Shown: in pieces, positions 55,350-64,000 of the stretch
Layout of the letters: every line of letters starts with the position of its first letter
Numbering within the stretch: the stretch's first letter is position 1
DNA from: Planctomycetota bacterium
GTDB lineage: Bacteria > Planctomycetota > Planctomycetia > Planctomycetales > Planctomycetaceae
Length of the DNA stretch: 64,000 bases
Assembly (NCBI GenBank): GCA_003388505.1
Contig: QQVO01000006.1
Coordinates: 1-64,000 of the forward strand
Direction of reading: 5' to 3'
The notes under the pieces: model-generated
What the model was told of the DNA's origin: nothing
What the model saw: the letters and a program-made list of their open reading frames with translations, nothing else
Databases searched by the model: none
Translations under genes and position numbers: made by a program

Positions 55350-55784
55350 TCAGCGCGCGACGACGCCTCGACCGTCAAAACAGAGTCGTCCCTCCCCACT
55401 GAGTCGATTCTCCGTGAGCGCGTCGTGCGCCCGCGCCGGCGGATGCCGCGCACTCGTCCCGCGAATTGCATCGATCTGCTGACGGCAGCCGGGACAGTGA
55501 TCGATGTGAATCCGGATCTGCTTCATGACAGCCGCATCCAGCGAACCGGCAACATAGTCCTCCGCCATTTCCATCACGTCGCTGCACCAGACCCCGCCGA
55601 TCCTTTGTCCTTCGCCGGAATCGCCCACCGTGAGAAACAGCGTCGCACCGCAGGCGACGACCGCCGCCGCCCCGACGATGCAACGGCCAACCGCCCGCAT
55701 CCTCGTTTGCGACCGCAGTCGGCTGGTCAATGAGGCGACCTCTCCCGCGGGGCATCTGGTCCAGTATTCGTCACCCGAACTCAT
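55350..55784 (-). CDS. membrane protein with anti-sigma-like zinc finger
   Basis: A 144-residue protein with one TM helix (GRCIVGAAAVVACGATLFLT, residues about 30-50), followed on the other side by CSDVMEMAEDYVAGSLDAA and IRIHIDHCPGCRQQI, a HxxxCxxC arrangement as in zf-HC2 anti-sigma factors. The order (TM first, zinc finger after) is inverted compared with standard anti-sigma factors, so an anti-sigma role is uncertain. No sigma gene is adjacent. ATG at 55784 gives MSSGDEYWTRC; the frame is open to 55811. Confidence 0.6.
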   Translation of the reverse strand: MSSGDEYWTRCPAGEVASLTSRLRSQTRMRAVGRCIVGAAAVVACGATLFLTVGDSGEGQRIGGVWCSDVMEMAEDYVAGSLDAAVMKQIRIHIDHCPGCRQQIDAIRGTSARHPPARAHDALTENRLSGEGRLCFDGRGVVAR

Positions 55785-55966
55785 CTCAGCAAGCTCCCTC
55801 GCGAAGTGCACGGATCCGCCAGTCCTGTTGTCGTGCGTTCCGGAATTTCGCGCCTCAATGATCGCGTCCTCGTGCCATCGGCGTCTGTGAGAATCTCAAC
55901 AATCAGCAGCCGGAAGCAGCAGATTGACGAAAATCCCGAGCCGTTCCTCCGGATGCCTTCGACTTC

Positions 55967-56719
55967 TTATGGTTGCAGCCCGGCCGCCCTGGAGACGCGT
56001 GCCAGCGGCGGTTCCGTCGGCAGTCGCGGCGGTTCCGCAGCGATGCAATGGGCCAGCGTCTCCAGTTCCTGCAGCACGATCTGCCTCCGACGGATGATTA
56101 AGCGGCCTTCATTCTGGAGTTCCCCCAGCACCACCGTCACCGTCTCCCGTGTGCTCCCGATAATGCTGGCCAACTCCTGATGCGAGAGCTTAACGCCGAT
56201 CTGGATCCCCTCCTGCGTGCGAACGCCGTACTTCTCAGCCAGTTCGAGGAGCAGGTGAATCAATCGATCCCGATTGGACCGGTACAGCAGCGATTTCAAC
56301 CGCCGTTCCACGCGCTGCCGCCGAAGTCCCATCAGTTTCGTCACCCCCAGAGCCACGCCGGAATGCTGCTCCATCAACGACTGGATCACGTCCCGAGGAA
56401 TCTTCACGACCAGAGCGGGCTCCATCACCTCGGCGAATTCTTCCCGCGCCCCGCCGTCCACCACGGCCAATTCGCCGAACACTTCTCCCGGGTCGATCAA
56501 CGCCAGGAGCGCCTGTTTGCCGTCCGCCGTGATGTGGTACAGCTTCACCCGCCCGGACGAGACCAGAAACACGCAGTCCCCCGCATCGGCGGGCATGTAG
56601 ATCATTTCCCCTCGCGAGAAACGGCGCGCGTGCGACGCTCCCTCGACCGCGACCACCTGGGCGGACGTCAGTCGTTCGAAGAGCGGGCAATTCTTGAGAT
56701 ACCAGAGCTTCTCGTCCAT
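55967..56719 (-). CDS. Crp/Fnr family transcriptional regulator
   Basis: A 250-residue regulator. The N-terminal effector domain has GEMIYMPADAGDCVFLVSSG, VKLYHITADGK and GEVFGELAVVDGG. The dimerisation helix leads to the C-terminal HTH (LSHQELASIIGSTRETVTVVLGEL). There are no N-terminal Cys residues as in Fnr and no clear cAMP-type Arg-Ser pair, so the signal is unknown. It could act on the hydrogenase/stress genes, but nothing here shows that. A gap of about 150 bases separates it from the DUF1501 stop upstream. Confidence 0.9.
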   Translation of the reverse strand: MDEKLWYLKNCPLFERLTSAQVVAVEGASHARRFSRGEMIYMPADAGDCVFLVSSGRVKLYHITADGKQALLALIDPGEVFGELAVVDGGAREEFAEVMEPALVVKIPRDVIQSLMEQHSGVALGVTKLMGLRRQRVERRLKSLLYRSNRDRLIHLLLELAEKYGVRTQEGIQIGVKLSHQELASIIGSTRETVTVVLGELQNEGRLIIRRRQIVLQELETLAHCIAAEPPRLPTEPPLARVSRAAGLQP

Positions 56720-56870
56720 ACGCCCCGATTCATCGCTCTGCAGCGCGTGACAGGAATTCCGAACCGCAGTCCGGGCTGCGTGATCGGCCTCGAACGAGGA
56801 TAGTGCAGCCCCGGCGGCCCCTCAAGCTGCGCATCTTTTGTGTGACCTATCGCACACAGCGGCGTCCCCT

Positions 56871-58289
56871 TTACGCGATGATCTCGTCGATCACCTTCCC
56901 GTGCACGTCGGTCAGGCGGAAGTCCCGGCCGGCGTAGCGATAGGTGAGTTCTTCGTGGTCGAAGCCCAGGAGGTGCAGCATCGTCGCGTGCAAATCATGG
57001 ACGCTCGTGCGGTTCTCGACTGCGGCGAATCCGAACTCGTCCGTCGCCCCGTAGGTGGTCCCCCCCTTGATGCCGCCGCCGGCCAGCCACACCGAGAAGC
57101 CGTAGTGGTTGTGGTCCCGGCCCAGCTTCGACGTCCCGTCGCCCGTCAGTTCCACGGTCGGTGTCCGCCCGAATTCGCCGCCCCACAGAATCAGAGTGTC
57201 GTCGAACAGACCCCGCTGTTTGAGATCGGCGATCAACGCCGCGATCGGCCGGTCGATCTCATCCGCCAGCTTGCGGTGGTTTTCCGCGATCTTGTCGTGG
57301 TTGTCCCACGGTTGCCCCGCCCCGTGCCAGAGCTGGACGTACCGCACGCCGCGCTCCAACAACCGCCGGGCAATCAGCGTCTGCCGTCCATGCACGTGCG
57401 CCCCGTAAGCCTCCTGAACGTGCTGCGGCTCGGCCGCAAGATCAAACGCCTCCGCGGCATCCCGCTGCATGCGAAAGGCCAGCTCGAACGACTGAATCCG
57501 CGCGTCCAGCCGGTCGTCGGTACGTCGCGAGCGATGCTCGGCGTTCAACCGCGACAGCAGATCGAGTTGCCGCCGCTGCGCGTCGGTGGAAATCTGCGGA
57601 TGCTCGATGTTCTCGATCAGCTTGCTCAGTTCGCGATGCTGAGAATCGACATACGTGCCCTGAAACGTCCCCGGCAAAAACGCCGACTGCCAGTTCTCCG
57701 TGTCCTTGATCGGAAGGCCCCCGGGACACATCGCGACGAAGCCCGGCAGGTTCCGGTTCTCCGTCCCCAGTCCGTACAGCACCCACGCCCCGACGCTCGG
57801 CCGCGGCAACACCGAATCGCCGCAGTTCATCAGCATCAGCGACGGCTCATGGTTGGGCACCTGCGCGTACATCGAACGAATCACGGCGATGTCGTCGATG
57901 TGCTCGGCCGTCCGGGAGAATATCTCGCTGACCTCGATCCCCGACTCGCCGCGCGGCTCGAATTTGAACGGCGAAGGAAACGCCGCCCCTGTTTTCCGCT
58001 CCGTCCGCAGCGTCTCGCCCAGCGTCTGCCCCTCGTATTTCTTGAGAGCCGGCTTGTGATCGAACGTATCAACGTGCGAGGGGCCGCCGTTCAAGAAGAA
58101 ATGAATCACCCGCTTCGCGCGCGGCACGAAATGCGGCCGGCGGGCACGCAGCGGGTTCCCCGCCGCGCCTTGCACCTGCCGATCATCAGTGGTCAGCAGA
58201 TCAGCCAGTCCGAGGGAACCAACCCCCAGCGCCGACCGCGCCAAAACGTCCCTGCGGCTGAGCGTTCCGGGAAAGACAGAAGCATGCAC
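56871..58289 (-). CDS. DUF1501 domain protein with Tat-type leader (second copy)
   Basis: A 472-residue protein beginning FPGTLSRRDVLARSALGVGS, a Tat-type signal. Core motifs: VIHFFLNGGPSHVDTFDHK, NHEPSLMLMNCGDS, WQSAFLPGTFQGTYVD, LWHGAGQPWDNHDK, LILWGGEFGRTPTVE and GRDHNHYGFSVWLAGGGIKG. It is a sulfatase-like fold protein of unknown substrate, of the subfamily usually paired with a DUF1549/DUF1553 gene, which is not present. It is only distantly similar to the other DUF1501 protein at 36931. Confidence 0.9.
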   Translation of the reverse strand: MHASVFPGTLSRRDVLARSALGVGSLGLADLLTTDDRQVQGAAGNPLRARRPHFVPRAKRVIHFFLNGGPSHVDTFDHKPALKKYEGQTLGETLRTERKTGAAFPSPFKFEPRGESGIEVSEIFSRTAEHIDDIAVIRSMYAQVPNHEPSLMLMNCGDSVLPRPSVGAWVLYGLGTENRNLPGFVAMCPGGLPIKDTENWQSAFLPGTFQGTYVDSQHRELSKLIENIEHPQISTDAQRRQLDLLSRLNAEHRSRRTDDRLDARIQSFELAFRMQRDAAEAFDLAAEPQHVQEAYGAHVHGRQTLIARRLLERGVRYVQLWHGAGQPWDNHDKIAENHRKLADEIDRPIAALIADLKQRGLFDDTLILWGGEFGRTPTVELTGDGTSKLGRDHNHYGFSVWLAGGGIKGGTTYGATDEFGFAAVENRTSVHDLHATMLHLLGFDHEELTYRYAGRDFRLTDVHGKVIDEIIA

Positions 58290-58333
58290 GGCTCACCCTC
58301 ACTCGTCGAAGTTCGTCAGTGTGCGATCAATTG

Positions 58334-58367
58334 GCAGGCCCTGGCATTATTGTAACACAGGGCCTGC
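58334..58367 (-). terminator. perfect inverted repeat between SLC13 and DUF1501 genes
   Basis: GCAGGCCCTG (58334-58343) and CAGGGCCTGC (58358-58367) form a 10-bp stem with a 14-base loop. It is downstream of the transporter stop and upstream of the DUF1501 start. No T-run follows, so it may be a factor-dependent terminator or a regulator site. Confidence 0.45.
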
Positions 58368-58487
58368 GGAGGTGTGCAATTGGCTGGTGGCTGGTTGTTT
58401 GGGGTTGGGGCTGGCGCATGAACGGGGGAGGGTGCGCGGGGGGGAGGGGCGGGAGTCGAAGGGCGATGGGGAGGGGGAGTTTGACAT

Positions 58488-60263
58488 TCAAAACGGCCAG
58501 AGCAGCGGGATCAGGCAGACGGCGACGATCCACAGACATGTGTTCAGCGGCGCTCCGATGCGCAGGAAGTCGGTGAACCGATAACCGCCCGGCCCGTAGA
58601 CCATCATGTTCGTCTGGTAACCAATGGGCGTCATGAAGCTGGCCGACGCCGAGAGAATGAGCGCCATCAGGAACGGTCGTGGGTCGGCGTTGTATAGCCG
58701 GGCCGTTTCGAGGCAGAACGGAAATAGCAACACTGCCGCAGCGTTATTGGTGATGAGTTCAGTCAAGATCGAACCCAGGAGGTAGATCACTGCCAGCGCC
58801 ACAATCGGCCCTCCTGCCTGAGTCGTATTGACGAGAGTCGTCGCGACGGCGGTTGCCGCGCCGGAGTTTTGCAGCGCCGTACCGACACCGAACGCGGCCG
58901 CAATCGTCACGAGCACCTGCCACTCGACGCTGCGACGCGCTTCGCCCGAGGAAATGCACCCTGCGGCGACCATGAGCACGGCGATCAGTGCGGCAGCGAC
59001 GACGATGGGAACCGAACCGGTTGCCATGAGGACAACCAGTGCCAGAAACAATGCGACGGCGATCCACGCCCGGTCGCGGCGAATCGGTCGCCACTCATCG
59101 ACATCGCTGACCAGATAGAAGGCCGGGTCGTGCCGGTAGGCACGCAGAAAGTGAGGCCGCACTTGCAGGAGCAGCGTGTCGCCGGGCCGCACGGTGATGT
59201 CGCCGATCTTCTTTTCGACGCGCCTGCCGCCGCGATGCACGGCGACCACGGCGGCGCCGTATATCGCGCGGAAGTCCGAATCCCGAATTGTTTTGCCGAC
59301 CAAACGAGAATTCTCGGAAATGACGGCTTCACACAGACGTCGTCCGCGCTGCTGTTTCGGGGAGACCTCGTAGGCGGGGTCTGCAATCGGAACGAGACCG
59401 GGAATCATCTCCAACTCGATGATGCTGCTGACAATGCCGGTGAAGACCAACCTGTCATGGGCGTGGATGACATCATCCGGTCCGACGGGGCCGATGATTT
59501 GCCCGTTCCGGTCGATCTCGATGAGAAACAGCCCCGGAAGTTGGCGCAGACCGGCCCCTTCGACGGATTTCCCAATCAGTCTGCAACCCGGCTGCACCTG
59601 CATCTCTGCGAGGTATTCGCGGCGTGACTCGCCCAACTGTTCCAGCAATTCCTTCCGATCGGGCAACAGCCGGCGTCCTGCGAAGAAGAGGTAGACCAGA
59701 CCAATCACCGCATACGGAACTCCGACCATGCCGATCTCAAAGAGTCTCATTCCCGGCAGGCCGTTCTGAATCATCAGTCCATTGACGACAAGGTTCGTAG
59801 ACGTGCCGATCAGGGTGCAGGTGCCGCCAAGAATCGCCAGAAAAGAGAGCGGAATCAGGAGTTTGGAGGGAGACACCTGATGCCGACGGCTCCAATCCAT
59901 CACGACCGGTACGAACATCGCCACGACCGGGGTGTTGTTGAGGAAGGCCGACATCGGCAGCACGACCGCTGCCAGCCGGGTGAGGACGCCCGCTTCAGTT
60001 CTGGCTCGACCGAGGACATGATGTCCGACGTAATCCAGAACGCCGGTTTCCCGCAGTCCCGCAGCGACGACGAAGAGCACGGCGACCGTCAGCATTCCCG
60101 AGTTGGAGAACCCGGCGAACGCTTCATCGGGCGTAATGATTCCCAAGACGGCCAACAGGGCCGTCGCTCCGAGAAACAACAGATCGGGGGGCGCAAGGTT
60201 CTTCAGCAGTGCGAAGAGCAGAACGGCGACGACCGTGAGCGTGATCCATGCGTCAATGCCCAT
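58488..60263 (-). CDS. SLC13/DASS-type transporter with two TrkA-C domains
   Basis: A 591-residue membrane protein. Two hydrophobic halves flank a soluble centre. Motifs: LFLGATALLAVLGIITPDEA, MSAFLNNTPVVAMFVPVV, a segment seen in CitMHS/DASS permeases, LGGTCTLIGTSTNLVVNG, and in the second half LTELITNNAAAVLLFPF and MTPIGYQTNMMVYGPGGYRF. The centre (residues about 215-385) has two RCK/TrkA-C domains (VQPGCRLIGKSVEGAGLRQL, DVIHAHDRLVFTG, ISENSRLVGKTIRDSDFRA, ITVRPGDTLLLQVRP). Substrates in the family include sulfate and dicarboxylates; the one here is unknown. The start at 60263 is right before the first TM. Confidence 0.88.
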   Translation of the reverse strand: MGIDAWITLTVVAVLLFALLKNLAPPDLLFLGATALLAVLGIITPDEAFAGFSNSGMLTVAVLFVVAAGLRETGVLDYVGHHVLGRARTEAGVLTRLAAVVLPMSAFLNNTPVVAMFVPVVMDWSRRHQVSPSKLLIPLSFLAILGGTCTLIGTSTNLVVNGLMIQNGLPGMRLFEIGMVGVPYAVIGLVYLFFAGRRLLPDRKELLEQLGESRREYLAEMQVQPGCRLIGKSVEGAGLRQLPGLFLIEIDRNGQIIGPVGPDDVIHAHDRLVFTGIVSSIIELEMIPGLVPIADPAYEVSPKQQRGRRLCEAVISENSRLVGKTIRDSDFRAIYGAAVVAVHRGGRRVEKKIGDITVRPGDTLLLQVRPHFLRAYRHDPAFYLVSDVDEWRPIRRDRAWIAVALFLALVVLMATGSVPIVVAAALIAVLMVAAGCISSGEARRSVEWQVLVTIAAAFGVGTALQNSGAATAVATTLVNTTQAGGPIVALAVIYLLGSILTELITNNAAAVLLFPFCLETARLYNADPRPFLMALILSASASFMTPIGYQTNMMVYGPGGYRFTDFLRIGAPLNTCLWIVAVCLIPLLWPF

Positions 60264-60447
60264 TGCTGCTCCACCCATGTTGATGTGGGAAGAAAGAAAG
60301 TGAGAGCTTGGGACTTCCAGGCCTGAAGCTCCCGAGGTATGCGCTGCAAGTTCAGACTGCCGGGCGTTGACACAATGCTTTCCGGAGGCAGGTGGCTTGG
60401 GGTCAAGAACGGATGTGTGAATCGTCAACGACCAGGTTTCGGTGTCC

Positions 60448-61668
60448 TCATGGCTCGGAGACCAGTGCGCCGGCTCCGGACCGCCCTGTGTCGGCACGTT
60501 GATCTCGTCGCGGCAGGAGTAAGCGGATGATCGGTGGTGCAACGACAGTCGTCAGGATCACCATCAGTGTCAAGGCGCTGAAGAGCCGCTCATCCAGCAC
60601 ACCGCGGGACAGGCCGAACTGAGCGAACACGAGTCCCACGGCGCCGCGGGGCACCATCGCCCATCCGATGACGGACTTGCGGCAGGAGAACCAGAACGGG
60701 ACATAGCCGGCCCCCAATTTGCCGATGACCGCCACCACGAAGAGCAAGCCGGTTGTGAGCAGAAACTCGCGGCTGTCGGACGTCGTGGGATTCAGCATTC
60801 GGAGGTTGACGGCCGCACCGACCATGACGAAGAAAATCGGAACGAAGAATCGGCCCAATGGCAGGAAGCCCTCTTCGATGTCTCTCGCCTGCGGCGATCT
60901 TCTCAGCAGAAGGCCGGCAGCGAATGCGCCGATGATCATCGCCGAGCCGACGGCGGCGGCCATCCACGAGAAACCGAACGCAACGATTACGGCCATGATG
61001 GGAGCGCTGCCGGGCAGGTCGAGTTGTGTCATTCGCTGCACCAAGGGTGGGATCATCCGGGCGCCGAGCCACAGCGTACCAGCGAGAAACCCCATCGCGA
61101 TGGCCGCCATCAATACGACCGATCCGACCGTGACCTCCCGTCCTTCGATGGTGGTCCCCACGACGGCCAGCACAATAAGGCCAACCATGTCATCGATGAC
61201 CGCAGCACCCAGGACAATCCGGCTCTCCACGTCATCGAGCCGCCCGAGATCGGAGAGGATCCGGGCAGTGACTCCGATTCCTGTTACAGACAACACCGCC
61301 CCCGTTGCGATGGCGGCCGAATGCTCGAAACCGAACGCACGGCACAAGGCGTAACCCATCAACAGGGGCAGGAGCATGCCGGCGACTGCAACGGCACAGG
61401 CCGGTCCCCAGACGGCGATCAGTTTCCGCAGGTCGGTCTCCATGCCGATCTGGAACAACAGCAGCACGACGCCGACCTGGGCCAGCAGTCGCAGCACTTC
61501 GTCCTGCGGGTCGATCAGTTGAAACAGCGACGGCCCGATGACGATACCGGCCAGCAACTCACCCAAGACCGCGGGCTGCCCGAACCAGCGCGAGAGGATG
61601 CCTGCGATCCGTGCAACGCTGAGGATAACGAACAGCAGACCAAGAAGCTGGGGGACGTCGTGCTGCAA
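60448..61668 (-). CDS. CPA2 monovalent cation:proton antiporter
   Basis: A 406-residue protein with 12-13 predicted TM segments: RWFGQPAVLGELLAGIVIGP, LLLFQIGMETDLRKLI, ATGAVLSVTGIGVTARIL, LGAAVIDDMVGLIVLAVV with the paired Asp residues of the transport site, FFVPIFFVMVGAAVNLRML and MVPRGAVGLVFAQFG. The core matches Kef/NapA-type Na+/H+ or K+/H+ exchangers. There is no C-terminal TrkA-N domain, so it is not a full Kef. It is encoded upstream of the SLC13-like gene on the same strand (185-base gap). Confidence 0.9.
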   Translation of the reverse strand: MQHDVPQLLGLLFVILSVARIAGILSRWFGQPAVLGELLAGIVIGPSLFQLIDPQDEVLRLLAQVGVVLLLFQIGMETDLRKLIAVWGPACAVAVAGMLLPLLMGYALCRAFGFEHSAAIATGAVLSVTGIGVTARILSDLGRLDDVESRIVLGAAVIDDMVGLIVLAVVGTTIEGREVTVGSVVLMAAIAMGFLAGTLWLGARMIPPLVQRMTQLDLPGSAPIMAVIVAFGFSWMAAAVGSAMIIGAFAAGLLLRRSPQARDIEEGFLPLGRFFVPIFFVMVGAAVNLRMLNPTTSDSREFLLTTGLLFVVAVIGKLGAGYVPFWFSCRKSVIGWAMVPRGAVGLVFAQFGLSRGVLDERLFSALTLMVILTTVVAPPIIRLLLPRRDQRADTGRSGAGALVSEP

Positions 61669-62082
61669 GGGATCAGGCCAGGTCTGGTTGAGAATCGCAG
61701 CAATCGTTGCCTGCGTTTCTGAGTAAATGCATACATGAGAATGATTCTACGGGCGCTTGAAGGGCATCGGTAGAATCCGCAGACGACATGCTCCGGACCT
61801 TGTCAACCGACAGATCGCACTCCCGCCGCACCCAAACCCCTCTCGCCAGATCGTCATGAGCCCCAAGACCCACGGCAGTACATTGGCACTCTGGCGATCG
61901 TGATTGGAGTGATCCTTGTGCAAGCCTATGCCTCGCACGGCCCCGTAAATCCTGCTGAGGGACATGCACCTGACCCAGCAGCAAGCGTTGACGACAAGTA
62001 GGTGGGAAGCAAGTCTGCTTTGGAATCGGCGGCTGTCGGCTGATTGCGGTGTGCATCACTGTTGAACTGGGATTCATTCGCT
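61669..62082. other. intergenic stretch with a possible membrane-protein remnant
   Basis: The plus frame 61774-62001 ends ...YIGTLAIVIGVILVQAYASH then GPVNPAEGHAPDPAASVDDK before a TAG. It has a TM-like helix and a Pro/Ala-rich tail but no start codon (stop at 61771-61773), so it may be the tail of a lost gene or chance. Confidence 0.35.
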
Positions 62083-63174
62083 TCACTCCAACTGCGCGTG
62101 GTTTCTCCTGAGAACCGCGCGAAACACGCCGGTGGCAAGCGTAATCACGGTGAGCGGAACGACGAACCCGAGCATCGCCGTACCGAACGTGCGGGTCCAT
62201 TCGGATGCTGTTGCCGACAGGATGAGATAGCCAATGTACGCAACGTAATAGGCAACAAACACACCGCCTTCCCAGCGCGCGATCACGTGTCCAGTGAAGA
62301 ATATCGGCAGGCAGGCAACGGCGGCGGCGATCATCACGGGAAAGTCGAGTCGAAACGCCGTCTCGGAAACCGCCACGCCGTCTGCCGCGAGGAGGCTGCA
62401 CGTTCCGACAACGCCCATCATGTTGAACAGGTTGCTGCCAATGACATTGGCCACGGCGATATCCCGCTCACCGCGGAGCGCCGCCGTGATCGAAGTCGCC
62501 ACCTCGGGGAGCGACGTTCCCGCAGCGACGATCGTCAAGCCGATGACCAATTCGGAGACGCCCAAATAGCGTGCCATCGTGATCGCCGACTCGACAAACC
62601 AGTGAGAGCCGAGGATCAGGCAGCCGAGGCCGGCGATTATGAAGCTTCCGTTCCGCAGCGCCTGCCCAGTCATTCCGGTCTGCGGGTCGACTCGGAACGC
62701 GGCTTGAACTTCGCTCGAAATTCCCGCTGGTACTTTTCGGCCCTTGTTGACAACCCACACGGTGTAGATCAACAGTCCCGCTGTGAGGAATGCCCCATCG
62801 AGTCGGCCGAGGCGACCGTCGATCGAAAACCCCATCAGTACGATCGAAAGGGCAACCATCAGAGGCACGTCTGCTTGCAGAATCTGCTGCGAAACCCGGA
62901 GCGGGATAATCACCGCAGAGATTCCAAGGATCACCAACACGTTGAAGATATTGCTGCCAATGACGTTCGCGAGGGCGACATCAGGCTGTCCGGCAAGCGT
63001 CGACTGGACGCTGACGACGAATTCCGGCGCACTGGTGCCGTACGCCACGACCGTCAGACCGACGACCAAGGGGGACAACCCGAGGGTGACCGCCAATCGG
63101 GACGCTCCCCGGACCAGCAGTTCAGCTCCGATGAAGAGAGCCGCCAGTCCAAAAATCAGAAGCACAAGAACCAT
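62083..63174 (-). CDS. calcium/sodium (CaCA family) antiporter
   Basis: A 363-residue membrane protein with the two inverted alpha-repeats of CaCA exchangers: GLTVVAYGTSAPEFVVSV with VIGSNIFNVLVILG in the first half and GLTIVAAGTSLPEVATSI with VIGSNLFNMMGVVG in the second. The Glu and Asn ligand positions of both repeats are present, so it should exchange Ca2+ (or another divalent ion) for Na+ or K+. It is the third ion transporter in a row on this strand. Confidence 0.93.
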   Translation of the reverse strand: MVLVLLIFGLAALFIGAELLVRGASRLAVTLGLSPLVVGLTVVAYGTSAPEFVVSVQSTLAGQPDVALANVIGSNIFNVLVILGISAVIIPLRVSQQILQADVPLMVALSIVLMGFSIDGRLGRLDGAFLTAGLLIYTVWVVNKGRKVPAGISSEVQAAFRVDPQTGMTGQALRNGSFIIAGLGCLILGSHWFVESAITMARYLGVSELVIGLTIVAAGTSLPEVATSITAALRGERDIAVANVIGSNLFNMMGVVGTCSLLAADGVAVSETAFRLDFPVMIAAAVACLPIFFTGHVIARWEGGVFVAYYVAYIGYLILSATASEWTRTFGTAMLGFVVPLTVITLATGVFRAVLRRNHAQLE

Positions 63175-63246
63175 CTCAGTCTTCGAGCTTGTGGTCGTTC
63201 GAATGAAATCGCCACTGCCGGGGAGTGCCCGGGCGGATTCGATGAG

Positions 63247-63816
63247 TCAGGCAGCTTCGCGCAAAGGTGGAGTTTCGGGAGTCGTGGTGTCAGGTCGCAT
63301 CGACGGATCTTCGACTTCGCCGGGGGCGTAGTCGATCTGAACCGGAACGGAGGGTTCCAGGCCGAGTTTCCAAGCCATCCAGTGATGCCATGAAAGGCCG
63401 GCGACCCACTCCTCCAGCGTTCTCTTCAGACGGATGACAGATGGATGATCGCGTTCGGAGACTTCCCGGAGGACGTCAAGGCATCCGGCGGGATGGTTCG
63501 TGAGAAGGAGAATCGTGGCGAAATTCGTGCGGTAGATGACCGGCAAGTCCGGCTTCATCCACATGCAGCCGGGAGCCAGGACCAGCGACCGGAACAGCCG
63601 CAATGCATCATCGAGCCTCGTCAGTCGCATCAGACAGACGCCGCGGGCGTTAACAAACGCGGGGGAATTCAGGTTCGATCGGTCAAGCAACGCCAGTGCC
63701 TGTGCCGGCTGGCCTTCGCTGAGGAGTTGAGCAACTTTGTGCAACAAGCCATCTGACTTCGAGTCTTGACGGTCAACGGGCGACGGGGAGACCTTGTGCG
63801 AATCACGTGGTTTCAT
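63247..63816 (-). CDS. TPR-like hypothetical protein
   Basis: A 189-residue protein with a helical core: LLHKVAQLLSEGQPAQALAL, LDRSNLNSPAFVNARGVCLM and RLTRLDDALRLFRSLVLAPG resemble two tetratricopeptide repeats, followed by a segment with SWHHWMAWKLGLEPSVPVQI and a Pro/Thr tail. No signal peptide. The start at 63816 was chosen because the upstream extension is unlike coding sequence. It is 72 bases from the antiporter start and could be co-transcribed. Beyond 63817 no gene is supported. Confidence 0.65.
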   Translation of the reverse strand: MKPRDSHKVSPSPVDRQDSKSDGLLHKVAQLLSEGQPAQALALLDRSNLNSPAFVNARGVCLMRLTRLDDALRLFRSLVLAPGCMWMKPDLPVIYRTNFATILLLTNHPAGCLDVLREVSERDHPSVIRLKRTLEEWVAGLSWHHWMAWKLGLEPSVPVQIDYAPGEVEDPSMRPDTTTPETPPLREAA

Positions 63817-64000
63817 AGTGACATCTACCTTAGAAAATGGGGCCGTCAGCACGACCTCATGTGGCTGGAGAGAATGCCGGGCCAACACACACTGAGCACG
63901 GCTGAAACAAAGCAGCGAACCACACAACCGCGAGCGGCTCTTCACGAGTTGCTCACAGCTCCGTCAGCCGCTTCATGATCGCAGATGGAAAGCAAGAGCG

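Noticed and set aside
56838-58355. 505-codon plus-strand ORF
   Set aside because: Antisense to the DUF1501 gene, with composition typical of a shadow frame (Arg, Pro, His, Gln rich).
62044-63393. 449-codon plus-strand ORF
   Set aside because: Antisense to the Ca/Na antiporter; highly hydrophilic shadow of a membrane protein frame.
1-64000. CRISPR arrays
   Set aside because: No run of regularly spaced identical repeats was seen; the dispersed repeats are kilobases apart.

Overview
The window is GC-rich chromosomal DNA from a member of the Planctomycetes, most likely the Planctomycetia (inference from gene content). The supporting markers are two DUF1501 proteins with Tat-type leaders, a Tat-exported FAD-dependent oxidoreductase, a secreted ceramidase-like protein, a DUF1080 domain on a giant Ser/Thr kinase, a planctomycete-type ECF sigma factor beside that kinase, and small proteins seen repeatedly in this phylum.

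Layout. 1-1521: decayed mobile DNA, with a truncated serine recombinase joined to a WD40 fragment, a DUF5372-like ORF and the tail of an integrase-type transposase. 2023-6295: a two-gene glycosylation operon (GT2 plus a protein carrying two GT-C modules), flanked by inward-pointing remnants of the same insertion element. 6717-8165: FAD oxidoreductase. 9301-11706: a dead hsdM fragment followed by an intact TIR-Sel1 protein, a plausible defence remnant. 12252-13724: ceramidase. 14535-14927: truncated methyltransferase.

15212-27122: CBS and cyclic-nucleotide-binding sensor proteins, then a tightly packed group 3b NADP-linked [NiFe] hydrogenase (beta, gamma, delta, alpha), its maturation protease and hypA, B, F, C, D, E. 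Starts and stops mostly overlap by a few bases, so this looks like one transcript. It is followed by an ADP-forming acyl-CoA synthetase fused to a GNAT acetyltransferase (27760), a universal stress protein (31413) and a kinase-like phosphotransferase (32291). Together they suggest an anaerobic or low-energy metabolism block: NAD(P)H reoxidation through H2 plus ATP from acetyl-CoA.

33295-36801: hypothetical genes, a tyrosine recombinase and small mobile-element genes. 36931-38337: DUF1501 protein. 39137-50553: a five-gene signalling cluster made of an ECF sigma factor, a 2340-residue kinase/TM/WD40/DUF1080 protein, a double-FHA protein, a double-FHA/TM/trypsin-like protein that has lost its catalytic His, and a secreted protein. 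The predicted topology puts kinase and FHA domains in the cytoplasm and the beta-propeller, DUF1080 and protease-like domains outside. This is the best candidate here for an undescribed system.

51063-52160: tRNA-Ala(GGC) with its terminator, two degenerate tRNA pieces and an integrase N-terminal remnant, which is the scar of integrative elements. 52348-58289: housekeeping and regulatory genes (purE, a lipoprotein metallopeptidase, scpB, a zinc-finger anti-sigma-like protein, a Crp/Fnr regulator, DUF1501). 58488-63816: ion transport (SLC13-like, CPA2 antiporter, Ca/Na antiporter) and a small TPR-like protein.

A dispersed repeat of roughly 45-95 bp centred on GGTCGACAACCCCGC occurs at least seven times, always between genes. 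No rRNA and no CRISPR array were seen.
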